Source: Pseudarthrobacter sulfonivorans (GTDB lineage Bacteria > Actinomycetota > Actinomycetes > Actinomycetales > Micrococcaceae). From it: a DNA stretch of 64,000 bases. The stretch lies in contig NZ_JANFCZ010000019.1 of NCBI RefSeq assembly GCF_024391045.1, forward strand, positions 25,480-89,479, read 5' to 3'. Numbering within the stretch: position 1 is the stretch's first letter; each line of letters opens with the position of its first letter. Made by a program: the position numbers and the translations under genes. The notes beneath the pieces were generated by a model, which was given only the letters and a program-made list of their open reading frames with translations, was not told where the DNA came from and did not search any database. This document shows, one piece after another, positions 45,290 through 54,757 of this stretch.

Positions 45290-45988
45290 ATGCGACGGAC
45301 TGTACTGGGGATCCTGGCCGCCCTTCTTGTGCTGGCGGCCACGGCCTGCAGCGTCACCACCAATGACCCGGGCTACGTGGCTCCGCCGCCTTTGCCGCCC
45401 CTGGAACAGCTGGAACGGGCGGCCCTGGTGGACCCTGCCGGGTACGGGGCCGGCCAGGACGTCCTGTCGTTCATCACGGAGGACCGGAACATTGTGTGTT
45501 CGCTGACGTCGGCCAAAGGCGAGCACATCAACCTCCCGTACGAACAAAACAGCTTCACTGACAGCGCCAACGCCAGGCTGGCCACCGTTCCCGTGGCCCA
45601 CTGCGAACTGGCGGCCTACCCCAAACCCGCTGCGGCCGATACCAAGGACGACTGCGCCGGCACCGGCCTGGGCTACCTCGGCGGCACGGCGCTGCTCACG
45701 CCGGACAAAGCCACCTACGGGGAATGCAGGTCGGGAGTCACCCGCATGGAGGCCACCTACGGTCCGAAGGGGAGCAAGAGCGGCCCCGTCAGCGAACTGC
45801 CCGTCCTGGCCGACGGCGCCAACCTGGAACGGAACGGTCTCCGCTGCTCGGCATACAACCACGGCGTAGCGTGCGGAAACGTCTCCGGCGGCGTCGCCTT
45901 CTTCGTCACCAGGGATCATTACGAAGCCATTTCCCGGCCCGCGGAGACCGCCGCCCCGGGCCCGTCGAAGGACGCAAAATCCCCGTAA
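45290..45988 (+). CDS. Hypothetical lipoprotein
   Basis: 232 residues from ATG 45290 (ATG 45281 is in frame but would lie within the promoter box). Signal peptide MRRTVLGILAALLVLAATAC with lipobox ATAC; mature part starts with a Pro-rich stretch (APPPLPPLEQ) and contains several cysteines (NIVCSLTS, AHCELAAYP, DDCAGTG, GECRSG, LRCSAYNHGVACG) likely in disulphides. The repeated pattern of Cys-containing short beta segments suggests a secreted beta-rich domain found in actinobacterial lipoproteins. Function unknown. Confidence 0.8.
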   Translation: MRRTVLGILAALLVLAATACSVTTNDPGYVAPPPLPPLEQLERAALVDPAGYGAGQDVLSFITEDRNIVCSLTSAKGEHINLPYEQNSFTDSANARLATVPVAHCELAAYPKPAAADTKDDCAGTGLGYLGGTALLTPDKATYGECRSGVTRMEATYGPKGSKSGPVSELPVLADGANLERNGLRCSAYNHGVACGNVSGGVAFFVTRDHYEAISRPAETAAPGPSKDAKSP

Positions 45989-46210
45989 TCCCGGGCTTTT
46001 TCTACGTTCCATAGAATAGTGTGCTTACTCACATAAGGGGTACTGTGGAACGGGCCGGTCCTCAGAGAGGACTAGAGTTCCGAGTGGAGCATTACGCACG
46101 GTGGCTCGTTTTAGGACTGGCCGCAGGTGCTTGCAATCCGCAGCCCGGTCATCGTCTTCGACGGTGCCCGACTGTACAGAAACTACTTCGACGTAGAAGG
46201 ACACTAAACC

Positions 46211-47380
46211 GTGGACCTGTTTGAATACCAGGCGCGCGATATGTTCGAGGCGCACGGTGTACCCGTGCTTGCCGGCATCGTGGCGTACACCCCAGAAGAA
46301 GCAAAAGCAGCAGCCGAAAAAATCGGCGGCGTGACTGTTGTTAAGGCGCAGGTCAAGGTAGGCGGTCGCGGCAAGGCCGGCGGCGTCAAGGTAGCCAAGT
46401 CCGCAGATGAGGCACTTGAGCACGCCACCAACATCCTGGGCATGGACATCAAGGGCCACACCGTCAAAAAGGTGATGATTGCCCAGGGTGCCGACATCGC
46501 CGAGGAGTTCTACTTCTCCGTCCTGCTGGACCGTGCCAACCGCAACTACCTGGCCATGTGCTCGGTTGAAGGCGGCATGGAAATCGAACAGCTCGCCGTC
46601 GAACGTCCCGATGCGCTGGCCAAGGTTGCCATCGACCCCGCCGTCGGCATCGACCAGGCCAAGGCTGACGAAATCGTCGCAGCCGCAGGCTTCCCCGAGG
46701 AACTGCGCGGCAAGGTCGCCGACGTGATCCTCAAGCTCTGGGACGTCTTCAAGAAGGAAGACGCCACCCTGGTGGAGGTCAACCCGCTGGTCCGGACCGG
46801 CGCCGGCGACATCGTGGCGCTGGACGGCAAGGTCTCGCTGGACGAGAACGCCGAGTTCCGCCACGCCAAGCACGCACAGCTTGAGGACAAGGACGCTGCA
46901 GATCCGCTCGAGGCCAAGGCCAAGGCGCAGGACCTGAACTACGTCAAGCTGGACGGCGAAGTGGGCATCATCGGTAACGGTGCCGGCCTGGTCATGTCCA
47001 CCCTGGACGTCGTTGCGTACGCCGGTGAAAACCACGGCAACGTCAAGCCCGCCAACTTCCTGGACATCGGCGGTGGAGCTTCCGCCGAGGTCATGGCTGC
47101 AGGCCTCGACGTCATCCTCGGCGACGAGCAGGTCAAGTCCGTGTTCGTGAACGTCTTCGGTGGCATCACCGCGTGTGACGCCGTCGCCAAGGGCATCGTT
47201 GGTGCGCTGGCCGAGCTGGGCCACAACGCGAACAAGCCGCTGGTAGTCCGCCTCGACGGCAACAACGTTGAGGAAGGCCGCCGCATCCTGGCCGAGGCCA
47301 ACCACCCGCTGGTTACCCTGGCCGCCACCATGGACGAGGGCGCCGACAAGGCCGCCGAGCTCGCCAACGCAGCTAAGTAA
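46211..47380 (+). CDS. sucC: Succinyl-CoA ligase (ADP-forming) subunit beta
   Basis: 389 residues, GTG start behind GAAGGA ([19 protein letters not shown]). ATP-grasp domain ([20 protein letters not shown]), metal-binding EVNPLV and C-terminal CoA-ligase domain ([18 protein letters not shown]). TCA cycle enzyme converting succinyl-CoA to succinate with ATP formation. A leader of about 190 bases lies upstream; TAGAAT at 46012-46017 is the best -10 box. sucD follows in 11 bases. Confidence 0.98.
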   Translation: MDLFEYQARDMFEAHGVPVLAGIVAYTPEEAKAAAEKIGGVTVVKAQVKVGGRGKAGGVKVAKSADEALEHATNILGMDIKGHTVKKVMIAQGADIAEEFYFSVLLDRANRNYLAMCSVEGGMEIEQLAVERPDALAKVAIDPAVGIDQAKADEIVAAAGFPEELRGKVADVILKLWDVFKKEDATLVEVNPLVRTGAGDIVALDGKVSLDENAEFRHAKHAQLEDKDAADPLEAKAKAQDLNYVKLDGEVGIIGNGAGLVMSTLDVVAYAGENHGNVKPANFLDIGGGASAEVMAAGLDVILGDEQVKSVFVNVFGGITACDAVAKGIVGALAELGHNANKPLVVRLDGNNVEEGRRILAEANHPLVTLAATMDEGADKAAELANAAK

Positions 47381-47391
47381 AGGGACGCACC

Positions 47392-48294
47392 ATGTCTATC
47401 TATCTGAACAAGGACTCCAAGGTCATCGTCCAGGGCATCACCGGCGGCGAAGGCACCAAGCACACCGCCCTGATGCTGAAGGCCGGCACCAACATCGTCG
47501 GTGGCGTCAACGCCCGCAAGGCCGGCACCACGGTCTTGCACGGCGATGCTGAAATCAACGTTTATGGCACCGTCAAGGAAGCCATGGCCGAAACCGGCGC
47601 CGACGTCTCCATCGTCTTCGTACCGCCGGCATTCACCAAGAACGCCGTTGTTGAAGCCATCGAAGCAGGCATCGGCCTGGTCGTTGTGATCACCGAAGGC
47701 GTGCCGGTCCAGGACTCGGCCGAGTTCTGGGCACTGGCCCAGGCCACGGTTGACGCCGACGGCAAGCAGATCACCCGCATCATCGGCCCGAACTGCCCCG
47801 GCATCATCACCCCCGGCGAAGCGCTGGTTGGCATCACCCCGAACAACATCACCGGCAAGGGCCCCATCGGACTGGTTTCCAAGTCCGGCACCCTGACCTA
47901 CCAGATGATGTACGAGCTGCGCGACCTGGGCTTCTCCACCGCCATCGGCATCGGCGGCGACCCCGTCATCGGCACCACGCACATCGACGCCCTCGCCGCG
48001 TTCGAAGCTGACCCCGAGACCAAGGCGATCGTCATGATCGGCGAAATCGGTGGCGACGCTGAAGAGCGTGCCGCCGAGTTCATCAAGGCCAACGTCACCA
48101 AGCCGGTTGTCGGCTACGTGGCCGGCTTCACCGCTCCCGAAGGCAAGACCATGGGCCACGCCGGCGCCATCGTCTCCGGTTCCGCCGGAACCGCCCAGGC
48201 CAAGAAGGAAGCCCTCGAGGCCGCAGGCGTCAAGGTCGGCAAGACACCGTCTGAGACCGCCAACCTGCTGCGCGAGGTCTACGCAGCGCTCTAA
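47392..48294 (+). CDS. sucD: Succinyl-CoA ligase subunit alpha
   Basis: 300 residues. CoA-binding Rossmann domain ([21 protein letters not shown]), [24 protein letters not shown]-type [10 protein letters not shown] and the phosphorylated active-site His in [16 protein letters not shown]. Forms the heterodimeric enzyme with SucC and is co-transcribed with it. Two hairpin terminators follow. Confidence 0.98.
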   Translation: MSIYLNKDSKVIVQGITGGEGTKHTALMLKAGTNIVGGVNARKAGTTVLHGDAEINVYGTVKEAMAETGADVSIVFVPPAFTKNAVVEAIEAGIGLVVVITEGVPVQDSAEFWALAQATVDADGKQITRIIGPNCPGIITPGEALVGITPNNITGKGPIGLVSKSGTLTYQMMYELRDLGFSTAIGIGGDPVIGTTHIDALAAFEADPETKAIVMIGEIGGDAEERAAEFIKANVTKPVVGYVAGFTAPEGKTMGHAGAIVSGSAGTAQAKKEALEAAGVKVGKTPSETANLLREVYAAL

Positions 48295-48308
48295 GCACCA
48301 CAGCACCA

Positions 48309-48371
48309 CAACGCGGGGTCACTCCCGGCCCGATCCAGAGGTTGGATTGGGCGCGGAGTGACCCCGCGTTG
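48309..48371 (+). terminator. Terminator after sucCD
   Basis: Perfect 17-bp stem CAACGCGGGGTCACTCC / GGAGTGACCCCGCGTTG (48309-48325, 48355-48371) around a 29-base loop, 14 bases after the sucD stop. Confidence 0.8.
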
Positions 48372-48398
48372 CTGTTTAAAGCGCCTTGCTGTTTAAAG
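48369..48398. repeat. 13-bp direct repeat
   Basis: TTGCTGTTTAAAG occurs at 48369-48381 and 48386-48398 (17-bp period), between the two hairpins behind sucD. Confidence 0.7.
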
Positions 48399-48399
48399 T

Positions 48400-48446
48400 A
48401 CGACGGCGTCCGTCACCTTCATACCGAAGGCGGCGGACGCCGTCGT
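48400..48446 (+). terminator. Second hairpin after sucCD
   Basis: Perfect 13-bp stem ACGACGGCGTCCG / CGGACGCCGTCGT around a 21-base loop; a second terminator, possibly insulating the inositol island. Confidence 0.65.
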
Positions 48447-48514
48447 CGTTAACTCTGTCGGGCAACCTTCAGCGCGAAGCTGGCGGGATGATTGCCCTAC
48501 TCTTGCATGATTTG

Positions 48515-48536
48515 TTAGTATGTCAGGACAAACTAA
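48515..48536. promoter_or_regulatory. Palindromic operator with TGTCAGGACA core
   Basis: A 22-bp near-perfect palindrome, TTAGT at 48515 and ACTAA at 48532, with core TGTCAGGACA (48521-48530); only one symmetric pair and the centre break symmetry. It overlaps a -10-like TAGTAT (48516-48521), so a bound protein would repress the tautomerase promoter. The core recurs at three other promoters of the inositol island. Confidence 0.75.
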
Positions 48537-48553
48537 CTCAAGGAGCAATTCAA

Positions 48554-48956
48554 ATGCCGCTGGTTCGAATCGACGTCAACGCAGGCCGAAGTCCCGATGA
48601 GCTGGGACGCCTCCCGCGGGATCCACGATGCCATCCTGGCGGAGTATGGCGTTCCCGAGCGGGACTACTTCCATATCGTCACCGAGCACGCTCCGGGCCA
48701 AATTTTCGCGCAGGATGCAGGCCTGGGCTTTGAGCGCTCTGCCGGCGTGGTGATGATCCAGATCTTCACCCAGGGCGGCCGAAGCCCGGAAGCAAAGCAG
48801 TCGCTCTTTGCGGCCATCGCCGAGCGCTTGGCCGAGGTTGGCGTGGCCGGGGAGGACGTCTTCCTGGGCTACATGGAGAACAGTGCCAGCGACTGGTCGT
48901 TCGGCTTCGGCCGCGCGCAGTATGTCACGGGAGAACTGGCAGTTCCCACTAAATAG
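48554..48956 (+). pseudogene. Tautomerase family protein, frameshifted
   Basis: ATG 48554 behind AAGGAG opens MPLVRIDVNAGRSPDEL in one frame; the rest (ASRGIHDAILAEYGVPERDYFHIVTEH.. to ..GRAQYVTGELAVPTK) is in the +1 frame to TAG/TAA near 48956. One extra G in the CTGGGAC run at about 48601-48606 explains the break (CTGGAC would restore DELDASRGIHD). The intact protein would be about 133 residues, of the 4-oxalocrotonate/MSAD-like tautomerase family with Pro-1 after the initiator Met. A recent inactivation or a sequencing error are both possible. Confidence 0.85.
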
Positions 48957-49024
48957 CGGCCTCGCGCGGCTCTTGGCGAACCGCCCGGAGTACTTTTTTC
49001 GAAGGCTACGTCTCGTTGTAATTA

Positions 49025-49068
49025 TGTCAATACAAACCTTTGACAGGACATGAAATCTGGTGCAGAGT
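49025..49068 (+). promoter_or_regulatory. iolC promoter with operator-like elements
   Basis: TGTCAATACA (49025-49034) is followed by TTGACAGGACA (49040-49050), in which a consensus -35 TTGACA (49040-49045) is merged with the island's repeated element; a weak -10 CAGAGT lies 17 bases later (49063-49068). RNA would start near 49075, about 80 bases before the iolC GTG. Confidence 0.6.
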
Positions 49069-49155
49069 AGTGGTTGTGGCCCCGCTCACGTGCGGCCCCC
49101 AAGGCACCGGAGCTCCGTCCCGCAAGAGTTCACAACAGAAAGGTCCGCGATCACC

Positions 49156-50190
49156 GTGAACCACGAACTGCTCACGATCGGGCGCATCAGCGTTGATATC
49201 TACCCGAACGACATTGGGGTGGACCTGGAGGACGTCCAGTCCTTCGGCAAGTACCTCGGAGGTTCACCCTCCAACGTGGCCGTGGCTGCTGCCCGGCACG
49301 GCCGCCGGACCGGCGTGATAACCCGCACCGGCGATGACGCCTTCGGCACCTACCTGCACCGCGAGCTGCGGAAATTCGGCGTGGACGATTCCTTCGTCAC
49401 CCCGGTCAAGGAATGGCCCACCGCAGTGACCTTCTGTGCCATCAAGCCCGCGACGGACGAGTTCCCGCTGTACTTCTACGGCCGGTTCCCCACCGCGCCG
49501 GACCTCCAGATCAAGGCCGGGGAGCTGGACCTGGACGCCATCCGGAACGCGCGGATCTTCTGGTCCACCGTGACCGGATTGTGCCAGGAGCCCAGCCGGG
49601 AAGCGCACCTCGCAGCCCATGAGGCCCGGGACCGCGACCAGCTGAAGATCGGCCAGTTCACCGTCCTGGACCTGGACTACCGGCCCATGTTCTGGGCTTC
49701 CGAGGCGGAAGCGCGGGAACAGGTCGCCAAGATTCTGCCGCACGTGACGGTGGCCATCGGCAACGACAAGGAGTGTGCCGTCGCCGTCGGGGCGGGAACT
49801 CCCGATGAGCAGGCCGACCGTTTGTTGGCCGCCGGCGTCGAGATTGCCGTGGTCAAGCTTGGCGCAGAGGGCGTTATGGCGAAGACACGCACGGAGCGCG
49901 TCGTTTCGGCACCGGTGCCGGTGGAGACCGTCAACGGGCTGGGCGCCGGTGATTCGTTCGGCGGTGCGTTCTGCCATGGGCTGCTGTCCGGCTGGCCGCT
50001 CGCCCAGGTCCTGGACTTCGCCAATGCGGCGGGCGCCATCGTCGCCTCGCGCCTCTCCTGTGCCGATGCAATGCCGACGCCGGAGGAAGTCACCTCGCTG
50101 CTGGCCGAACGGGGCCGCCTGGTGCCCGCCACGACCGGTGCCCCGGCAGTCACATCCCCCGAAACAGTTTCCGAAGGAGCAGCGTCTTGA
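49156..50190 (+). CDS. iolC: 5-dehydro-2-deoxygluconokinase
   Basis: 344 residues from GTG 49156 (VNHELLTIGRISVDIYPND); the open frame to 49060 lies in the promoter region. PfkB carbohydrate kinase with GGSPSNVAVAAARHG near the N-terminus and the catalytic GLGAGDSFGGAFCHGL signature. Phosphorylates 5-dehydro-2-deoxy-D-gluconate in inositol breakdown. First gene of the plus-strand iol operon; the next gene overlaps its stop (TTGA). Confidence 0.93.
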   Translation: MNHELLTIGRISVDIYPNDIGVDLEDVQSFGKYLGGSPSNVAVAAARHGRRTGVITRTGDDAFGTYLHRELRKFGVDDSFVTPVKEWPTAVTFCAIKPATDEFPLYFYGRFPTAPDLQIKAGELDLDAIRNARIFWSTVTGLCQEPSREAHLAAHEARDRDQLKIGQFTVLDLDYRPMFWASEAEAREQVAKILPHVTVAIGNDKECAVAVGAGTPDEQADRLLAAGVEIAVVKLGAEGVMAKTRTERVVSAPVPVETVNGLGAGDSFGGAFCHGLLSGWPLAQVLDFANAAGAIVASRLSCADAMPTPEEVTSLLAERGRLVPATTGAPAVTSPETVSEGAAS

Positions 50191-51110
50191 GCCTCAACGA
50201 TGACCCGCGCCGCTATGAGCACCTCAGTGCGCTGCGGCTCGAAGACCCCGACGCTGTCGCCCGCGCGGCCACCTCGCGCCGTCGCCATCCCGGCCTGAAG
50301 TACGGTGTGCAGAACTTTATTGTCGCCGCCGACCACCCCGCCCGCGGCGCCTTGGTGGTCGGCAACGATCCTGTGGCCATGGCTGACCGGCGTGATTTGC
50401 TCGACCGGCTGCAGATCGCCCTGGCGAACCCAGCCGTGGACGGCGTCCTGGCATCTCCGGACGTCATGGATGACCTGCTCCTCCTCGGCGCCTTGGAAGG
50501 CAAGCTCCTTTTCGGTTCCATGAACCGCGGCGGGCTGTCCGGGCTGGTGAACGAAATTGATGACCGCTTCACCGGCCATACCGCGACTGCGCTGGCTGCG
50601 CTGGGGGCCGACGGCGGGAAGATGCTCACGCGCATATGCCTGGGTGACCCGGATACGGTGGCCATGCTGGAGGCCACGGCCAAGGTCATCGATTCGCTGG
50701 CCGAGCGCAAGCTGATCGCCATGGTGGAGCCGTTCCTGTCTTCCTGGCAGAACGGCAGGGTCCGCAATGACCTGAGTGCGGATGCCGTGATCAAATCAGT
50801 GGCAATCGCCGAAGGCCTGGGCTCCACGAGCGCATATACGTGGATGAAGCTCCCCGTGGTGGCGGAGATGGAGCGTGTGATGGCCGCGACCACGCTCCCC
50901 ACCGTCCTCCTGGGCGGGGATCCGGAGGGCACACAGGACGAAGTGTTCGCCAGCTGGCAGGCAGCCCTCGCCCTGCCCGGGGTCCAGGGCCTCACCGTCG
51001 GACGGACACTGCTCTACCCGGCCGACGGCGACGTGGCCGGAGCCGTCGCTACGGCCGCGTCGCTGCTCAAGACCCCTGTGCTGCAGTCCTCAGCGAAAGT
51101 ATCGGAGTAA
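50187..51110 (+). CDS. Cgl0159-family (beta/alpha)8 aldolase of the iol operon
   Basis: 307 residues, TTG start overlapping the iolC stop, SD AAGGAG. TIM-barrel class I aldolase-like features: HPGLKYGVQNFIVAADHPARG, NPAVDGVLASPDVMDDLLLL, TRICLGDPDTVAML, IAMVEPFLSSW, STSAYTWMKLPVV (Lys candidate for the Schiff base) and TVLLGGDPEG. The family is typical of actinobacterial iol clusters that lack iolJ; it is inferred to split the phosphorylated intermediate into malonate semialdehyde and dihydroxyacetone phosphate. Confidence 0.85.
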   Translation: MSLNDDPRRYEHLSALRLEDPDAVARAATSRRRHPGLKYGVQNFIVAADHPARGALVVGNDPVAMADRRDLLDRLQIALANPAVDGVLASPDVMDDLLLLGALEGKLLFGSMNRGGLSGLVNEIDDRFTGHTATALAALGADGGKMLTRICLGDPDTVAMLEATAKVIDSLAERKLIAMVEPFLSSWQNGRVRNDLSADAVIKSVAIAEGLGSTSAYTWMKLPVVAEMERVMAATTLPTVLLGGDPEGTQDEVFASWQAALALPGVQGLTVGRTLLYPADGDVAGAVATAASLLKTPVLQSSAKVSE

Positions 51111-51115
51111 ATATC

Positions 51116-53065
51116 GTGGGAACAGCAACCCGCAGAATGACGGTGGCGCAGGCCGTCGTCGAGTATTTGTCCAAGCAGTACACGGTGGACTCCATCAACG
51201 GAGCGGAGTATCGGGAACGCCTGATCCCGGGCACGTTCGGCATCTTCGGGCACGGCAACGTGGCCGGCGTGGGCCAGGCGTTGAAGCAGTACCAGCAGCA
51301 GGACCCGAGCATCATGCCGTACTACCAGGGCCGTAATGAGCAGGCCCAGGCGCACCAGGCCGTGGGCTACGCCCGGCACACCCGGCGCCGCCAGACCTTT
51401 GCGATCAGCACCTCGATCGGCCCGGGTTCCTCGAACCTGCTCACCGGTGCTGCGCTGGCCACCACGAACCGGCTCCCGGTGCTGCTGCTGCCGTCCGACA
51501 CGTTCGCCACCCGCGCCGCGGACCCCGTGCTGCAGCAGCTTGAGCAGCCCTACGCCTATGACATCACCGTCAACGACGCGTTCCGGCCGCTGTCCAAGTT
51601 CTTCGACCGGGTCTCCCGGCCCGAGCAGCTGTTCTCCGCGTTCCACCATGGCTTGCGCGTCCTGACCGACCCGGCCGAGACCGGTGCCGTCACCATCTCG
51701 CTGCCGCAGGATGTCCAGGCCGAGGCTTTTGACGTCCCCGAGGAATTCCTGGCCGAGCGGGAATGGCGGATCCGGCGCCCCGAGGCGGACGACCAGGACA
51801 TTGCCCGCGCCGCCGAGGCCATCCGTGCCGCGAAGCGTCCGCTGATCATCGCCGGCGGCGGTGTGCTCTACGCCTACGCCAACGATGAACTGGCCAAGTT
51901 CGTGGAGCTGACCGGTATCCCTGTGGGCAACACCCAGGCCGGCGTCGGCGTCCTGCCGTGGGACCACAGGTTCTCCCTCGGCGCGATCGGTTCTACCGGC
52001 ACGACGGCGGCGAACGCCATCGCTGCCGAAGCAGACCTGATCATCGGTATCGGCACCCGGTACGAGGACTTCACCACTGCGTCGCGGACCGCCTTCCAGA
52101 ACCCGGATGTCCGCTTCATCAACATCAACGTCGCCGCGATCGACGCCTACAAGCACGGGACCGCGCTGCCCATCGTGGCCGATGCCCGCAAGGCCCTGGT
52201 CAAGCTCAACGCAGCCCTGGGCGGTTACCGTGTGGGCGCGGACCTGGAGCAGCAGGTTGCGGCCGAAAAGCAGCGCTGGGACGCCACCGTGGACGAGGCC
52301 TTCGACACCCGCTTCACGCCCCTTCCGGCCCAGAACGAAATCATCGGTGCGACGTCCCGGGCCATGGACGCGGCCGACGTCGTTATTTGCGCGGCCGGAT
52401 CGCTGCCCGGTGACCTGCACAAGATGTGGCGGGTCCGGGATCCGTTCGGCTATCACGTGGAGTACGCGTACTCCTGCATGGGCTACGAAATCCCGGGTGG
52501 CCTAGGCGTGAAGCGTGCGGCGCTGGCCGAAGCCGCCCGCGGTGGCGAGCAGCGCGACGTCGTCGTCATGGTAGGGGACGGCTCCTACCTGATGATGCAC
52601 ACCGAACTGGTTACCGCCGTCGCCGAACGCATCAAGCTGATTGTGGTCCTCATCCAGAACCACGGCTACGCGTCCATCGGCTCCCTCTCCGAATCGCTTG
52701 GCTCCCAGCGGTTCGGCACCCAGTACCGGGCCCTGAACGAGGAACAGCACAGCTTCGACGAAGGCGAGACGCTGCCGGTGGACCTGGCCCTGAACGCCGA
52801 GTCCCTCGGAGTGAAGGTGATCCGGATCGAACCGGGGGAGAAGGTCATCGCCGAACTCGAACAGGCCATCCGCGACGCCAAGGCGGCCCCGGAACGCGGC
52901 GGACCAATCCTGATCCATGTCGAATCCGATCCCCTGCTGGACGCCCCGAGCTCCGAGTCCTGGTGGGATGTGCCTGTCTCGCAGGTCTCTGACCTCGAAT
53001 CGACCCGGCAGGCCTACCAGACCTACAGAAACCACAAGCACCGCCAGCGCAAGCTGCTCGGCTAA
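51116..53065 (+). CDS. iolD: 3D-(3,5/4)-trihydroxycyclohexane-1,2-dione acylhydrolase
   Basis: 649 residues from GTG 51116 (SD GGAG, eight bases); the frame open from 50840 overlaps the aldolase and is rejected. Thiamine-diphosphate enzyme: GIFGHGNVAGVGQAL, FAISTSIGPGSSNLLTGAA, and the TPP motif GDGSYLMMHTELVTAV...NHGYASIG. Opens the ring of the trione intermediate to 5-deoxyglucuronate. Lies five bases after the aldolase. Confidence 0.95.
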   Translation: MGTATRRMTVAQAVVEYLSKQYTVDSINGAEYRERLIPGTFGIFGHGNVAGVGQALKQYQQQDPSIMPYYQGRNEQAQAHQAVGYARHTRRRQTFAISTSIGPGSSNLLTGAALATTNRLPVLLLPSDTFATRAADPVLQQLEQPYAYDITVNDAFRPLSKFFDRVSRPEQLFSAFHHGLRVLTDPAETGAVTISLPQDVQAEAFDVPEEFLAEREWRIRRPEADDQDIARAAEAIRAAKRPLIIAGGGVLYAYANDELAKFVELTGIPVGNTQAGVGVLPWDHRFSLGAIGSTGTTAANAIAAEADLIIGIGTRYEDFTTASRTAFQNPDVRFININVAAIDAYKHGTALPIVADARKALVKLNAALGGYRVGADLEQQVAAEKQRWDATVDEAFDTRFTPLPAQNEIIGATSRAMDAADVVICAAGSLPGDLHKMWRVRDPFGYHVEYAYSCMGYEIPGGLGVKRAALAEAARGGEQRDVVVMVGDGSYLMMHTELVTAVAERIKLIVVLIQNHGYASIGSLSESLGSQRFGTQYRALNEEQHSFDEGETLPVDLALNAESLGVKVIRIEPGEKVIAELEQAIRDAKAAPERGGPILIHVESDPLLDAPSSESWWDVPVSQVSDLESTRQAYQTYRNHKHRQRKLLG

Positions 53066-53108
53066 ACCCTTTCACTTCATCCTTTTCGACCACTCAAGGA
53101 AGAGTCCC

Positions 53109-54623
53109 ATGACTGCCATATCCACTGAGACCGTCACCATCAACCACTTCATCAACGGCGCCGAGACCGCCGGCGAGGGTACCCGCACCCAGCCCGTCTA
53201 CAACCCGGCCACCGGCGCCGTCTCCGGTGAGCTGCGCCTGGCCAACCGCGCGGATCTGGATGCCACCGTGGCCGCGGCACGCAAGGCCGCCGACAGCTGG
53301 GGCGACATTTCCCTGGCCAAGCGCACCGCCGTTTTGTTCAAATTCCGCGAACTCGTCGCAGCCCACGTGGACGACCTCGCCGAGCTGATCACCGCTGAGC
53401 ACGGCAAGGTCCTCTCCGACGCCAAGGGTGAGATCGGCCGCGGCCTGGAAGTTATCGAGTTTGCCTGCGGGATCCCGCAGCTGCTCAAGGGCGACTACTC
53501 CGACCAGGTCTCCACCGGCATCGACGTCTTCTCCTTCCGCGAGCCGCTCGGCGTCGTCGCTGGCATCACCCCGTTCAACTTTCCCGTGATGGTGCCGCTG
53601 TGGATGGCTCCGATGGCCATCGCCACCGGCAACGCCTTCATCCTCAAGCCCTCCGAGCGCGACCCCTCCGCCTCGATGCTCCTGGCCAAGCTGTGGAAGC
53701 GGGCAGGCCTCCCGGACGGCGTGTTCCAGGTCCTGCATGGCGACAAGGAAACAGTTGACGGGCTGCTGACCCACGCGGACGTGGACGGCATCTCCTTCGT
53801 CGGCTCCACCCCGATCGCCCAGTACGTCCATGAGACCGCCACCAAGCACGGTAAGCGCGTCCAGGCCCTGGGCGGGGCGAAGAACCATGCCATCGTGATG
53901 CCCGACGCCGACCTCGACAACGCCGCGGACCACCTCGCCGCCGCCGCGTTCGGTTCCGCCGGCGAACGCTGCATGGCAATCTCCGTGGCCGTTGCCGTCG
54001 GCGACGCCGCAGACCTGATCGTGAAGAAAGTCGAAGAGCGCGCCCTGGCCGTCAAGGTCAACAACGGCACCGCGCCCGGCGCCGAAATGGGCCCCGTGAT
54101 CACCCCGGCCTCCAAAGAGCGCATCCTCAGGATCGTCACCGAAGCCGAAACCGCGGGAGCGGCGATGGTGGTGGACGGCCGCGACCTCGTGGTCCCCGGC
54201 CACGAAGACGGCTTCTGGGTGGGCCCCACCGTCCTGGACCACGTCAAAACGGAAATGACTGCCTACACCGAGGAAATCTTCGGACCCGTCCTCGTCGTCG
54301 TCCGCGTTGACACCCTCGAAGACGGCATCAACCTGATCAACGCCAACCCGTACGGCAACGGCACCGCGATATTCACCTCCTCCGGCGCCAACGCCCGCAC
54401 GTTCCAGCGCTCCGTCACGGTGGGCATGATCGGCATCAACGTGCCGCTGCCCGTCCCGGTCGCTTACCACTCCTTCGGCGGCTGGAAGGCCTCACTCTTC
54501 GGTGACAAGCACATCTACGGCCCCGAAGGTGTGTCCTTCTACACCCGCGGCAAGGTGGTCACCTCCCGCTGGCCCGAGCCCACCCACGCCTCCGGCGCGT
54601 CCTACAACTTCCCGTCCAACTAA
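53109..54623 (+). CDS. iolA: Malonate/methylmalonate-semialdehyde dehydrogenase (CoA-acylating)
   Basis: 504 residues from ATG 53109 (SD AGGAAG). Aldehyde dehydrogenase fold: TPFNFPVMVPLWM, FVGSTPIAQYVHETATKHGKRVQALGGAKNHAIVMPDAD and the catalytic Cys in SAGERCMA; C-terminal PVPVAYHSFGGWKASLFGD is typical of MmsA. Converts malonate semialdehyde to acetyl-CoA at the end of inositol degradation (also called mmsA). A 134-base gap to iolE has only small hairpins. Confidence 0.95.
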   Translation: MTAISTETVTINHFINGAETAGEGTRTQPVYNPATGAVSGELRLANRADLDATVAAARKAADSWGDISLAKRTAVLFKFRELVAAHVDDLAELITAEHGKVLSDAKGEIGRGLEVIEFACGIPQLLKGDYSDQVSTGIDVFSFREPLGVVAGITPFNFPVMVPLWMAPMAIATGNAFILKPSERDPSASMLLAKLWKRAGLPDGVFQVLHGDKETVDGLLTHADVDGISFVGSTPIAQYVHETATKHGKRVQALGGAKNHAIVMPDADLDNAADHLAAAAFGSAGERCMAISVAVAVGDAADLIVKKVEERALAVKVNNGTAPGAEMGPVITPASKERILRIVTEAETAGAAMVVDGRDLVVPGHEDGFWVGPTVLDHVKTEMTAYTEEIFGPVLVVVRVDTLEDGINLINANPYGNGTAIFTSSGANARTFQRSVTVGMIGINVPLPVPVAYHSFGGWKASLFGDKHIYGPEGVSFYTRGKVVTSRWPEPTHASGASYNFPSN

Positions 54624-54757
54624 CAACCACCATCGCTTGCTCCCCACCGGCACCCTCGCCTCGCAAGCTCGGCCAGGGAACCCTGCCGGCGTGGGCCCAA
54701 CGCCGTTTTGAGCGTCCAAAAGGGCCGCTACGGAGCAATCGATGAGAAAGAAAAGTC

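Noticed and set aside
50840..51115. Longer N-terminus for IolD
   Set aside because: Overlaps the aldolase gene in another frame; GTG 51116 has an SD and gives the usual length.
53094..54470. 458-codon frame antisense to iolA
   Set aside because: Gly/Asp/Val-rich shadow of an aldehyde dehydrogenase gene.
54624..54757. A small gene or iolB remnant between iolA and iolE
   Set aside because: 134 bases with short GC hairpins only; no frame resembles iolB.
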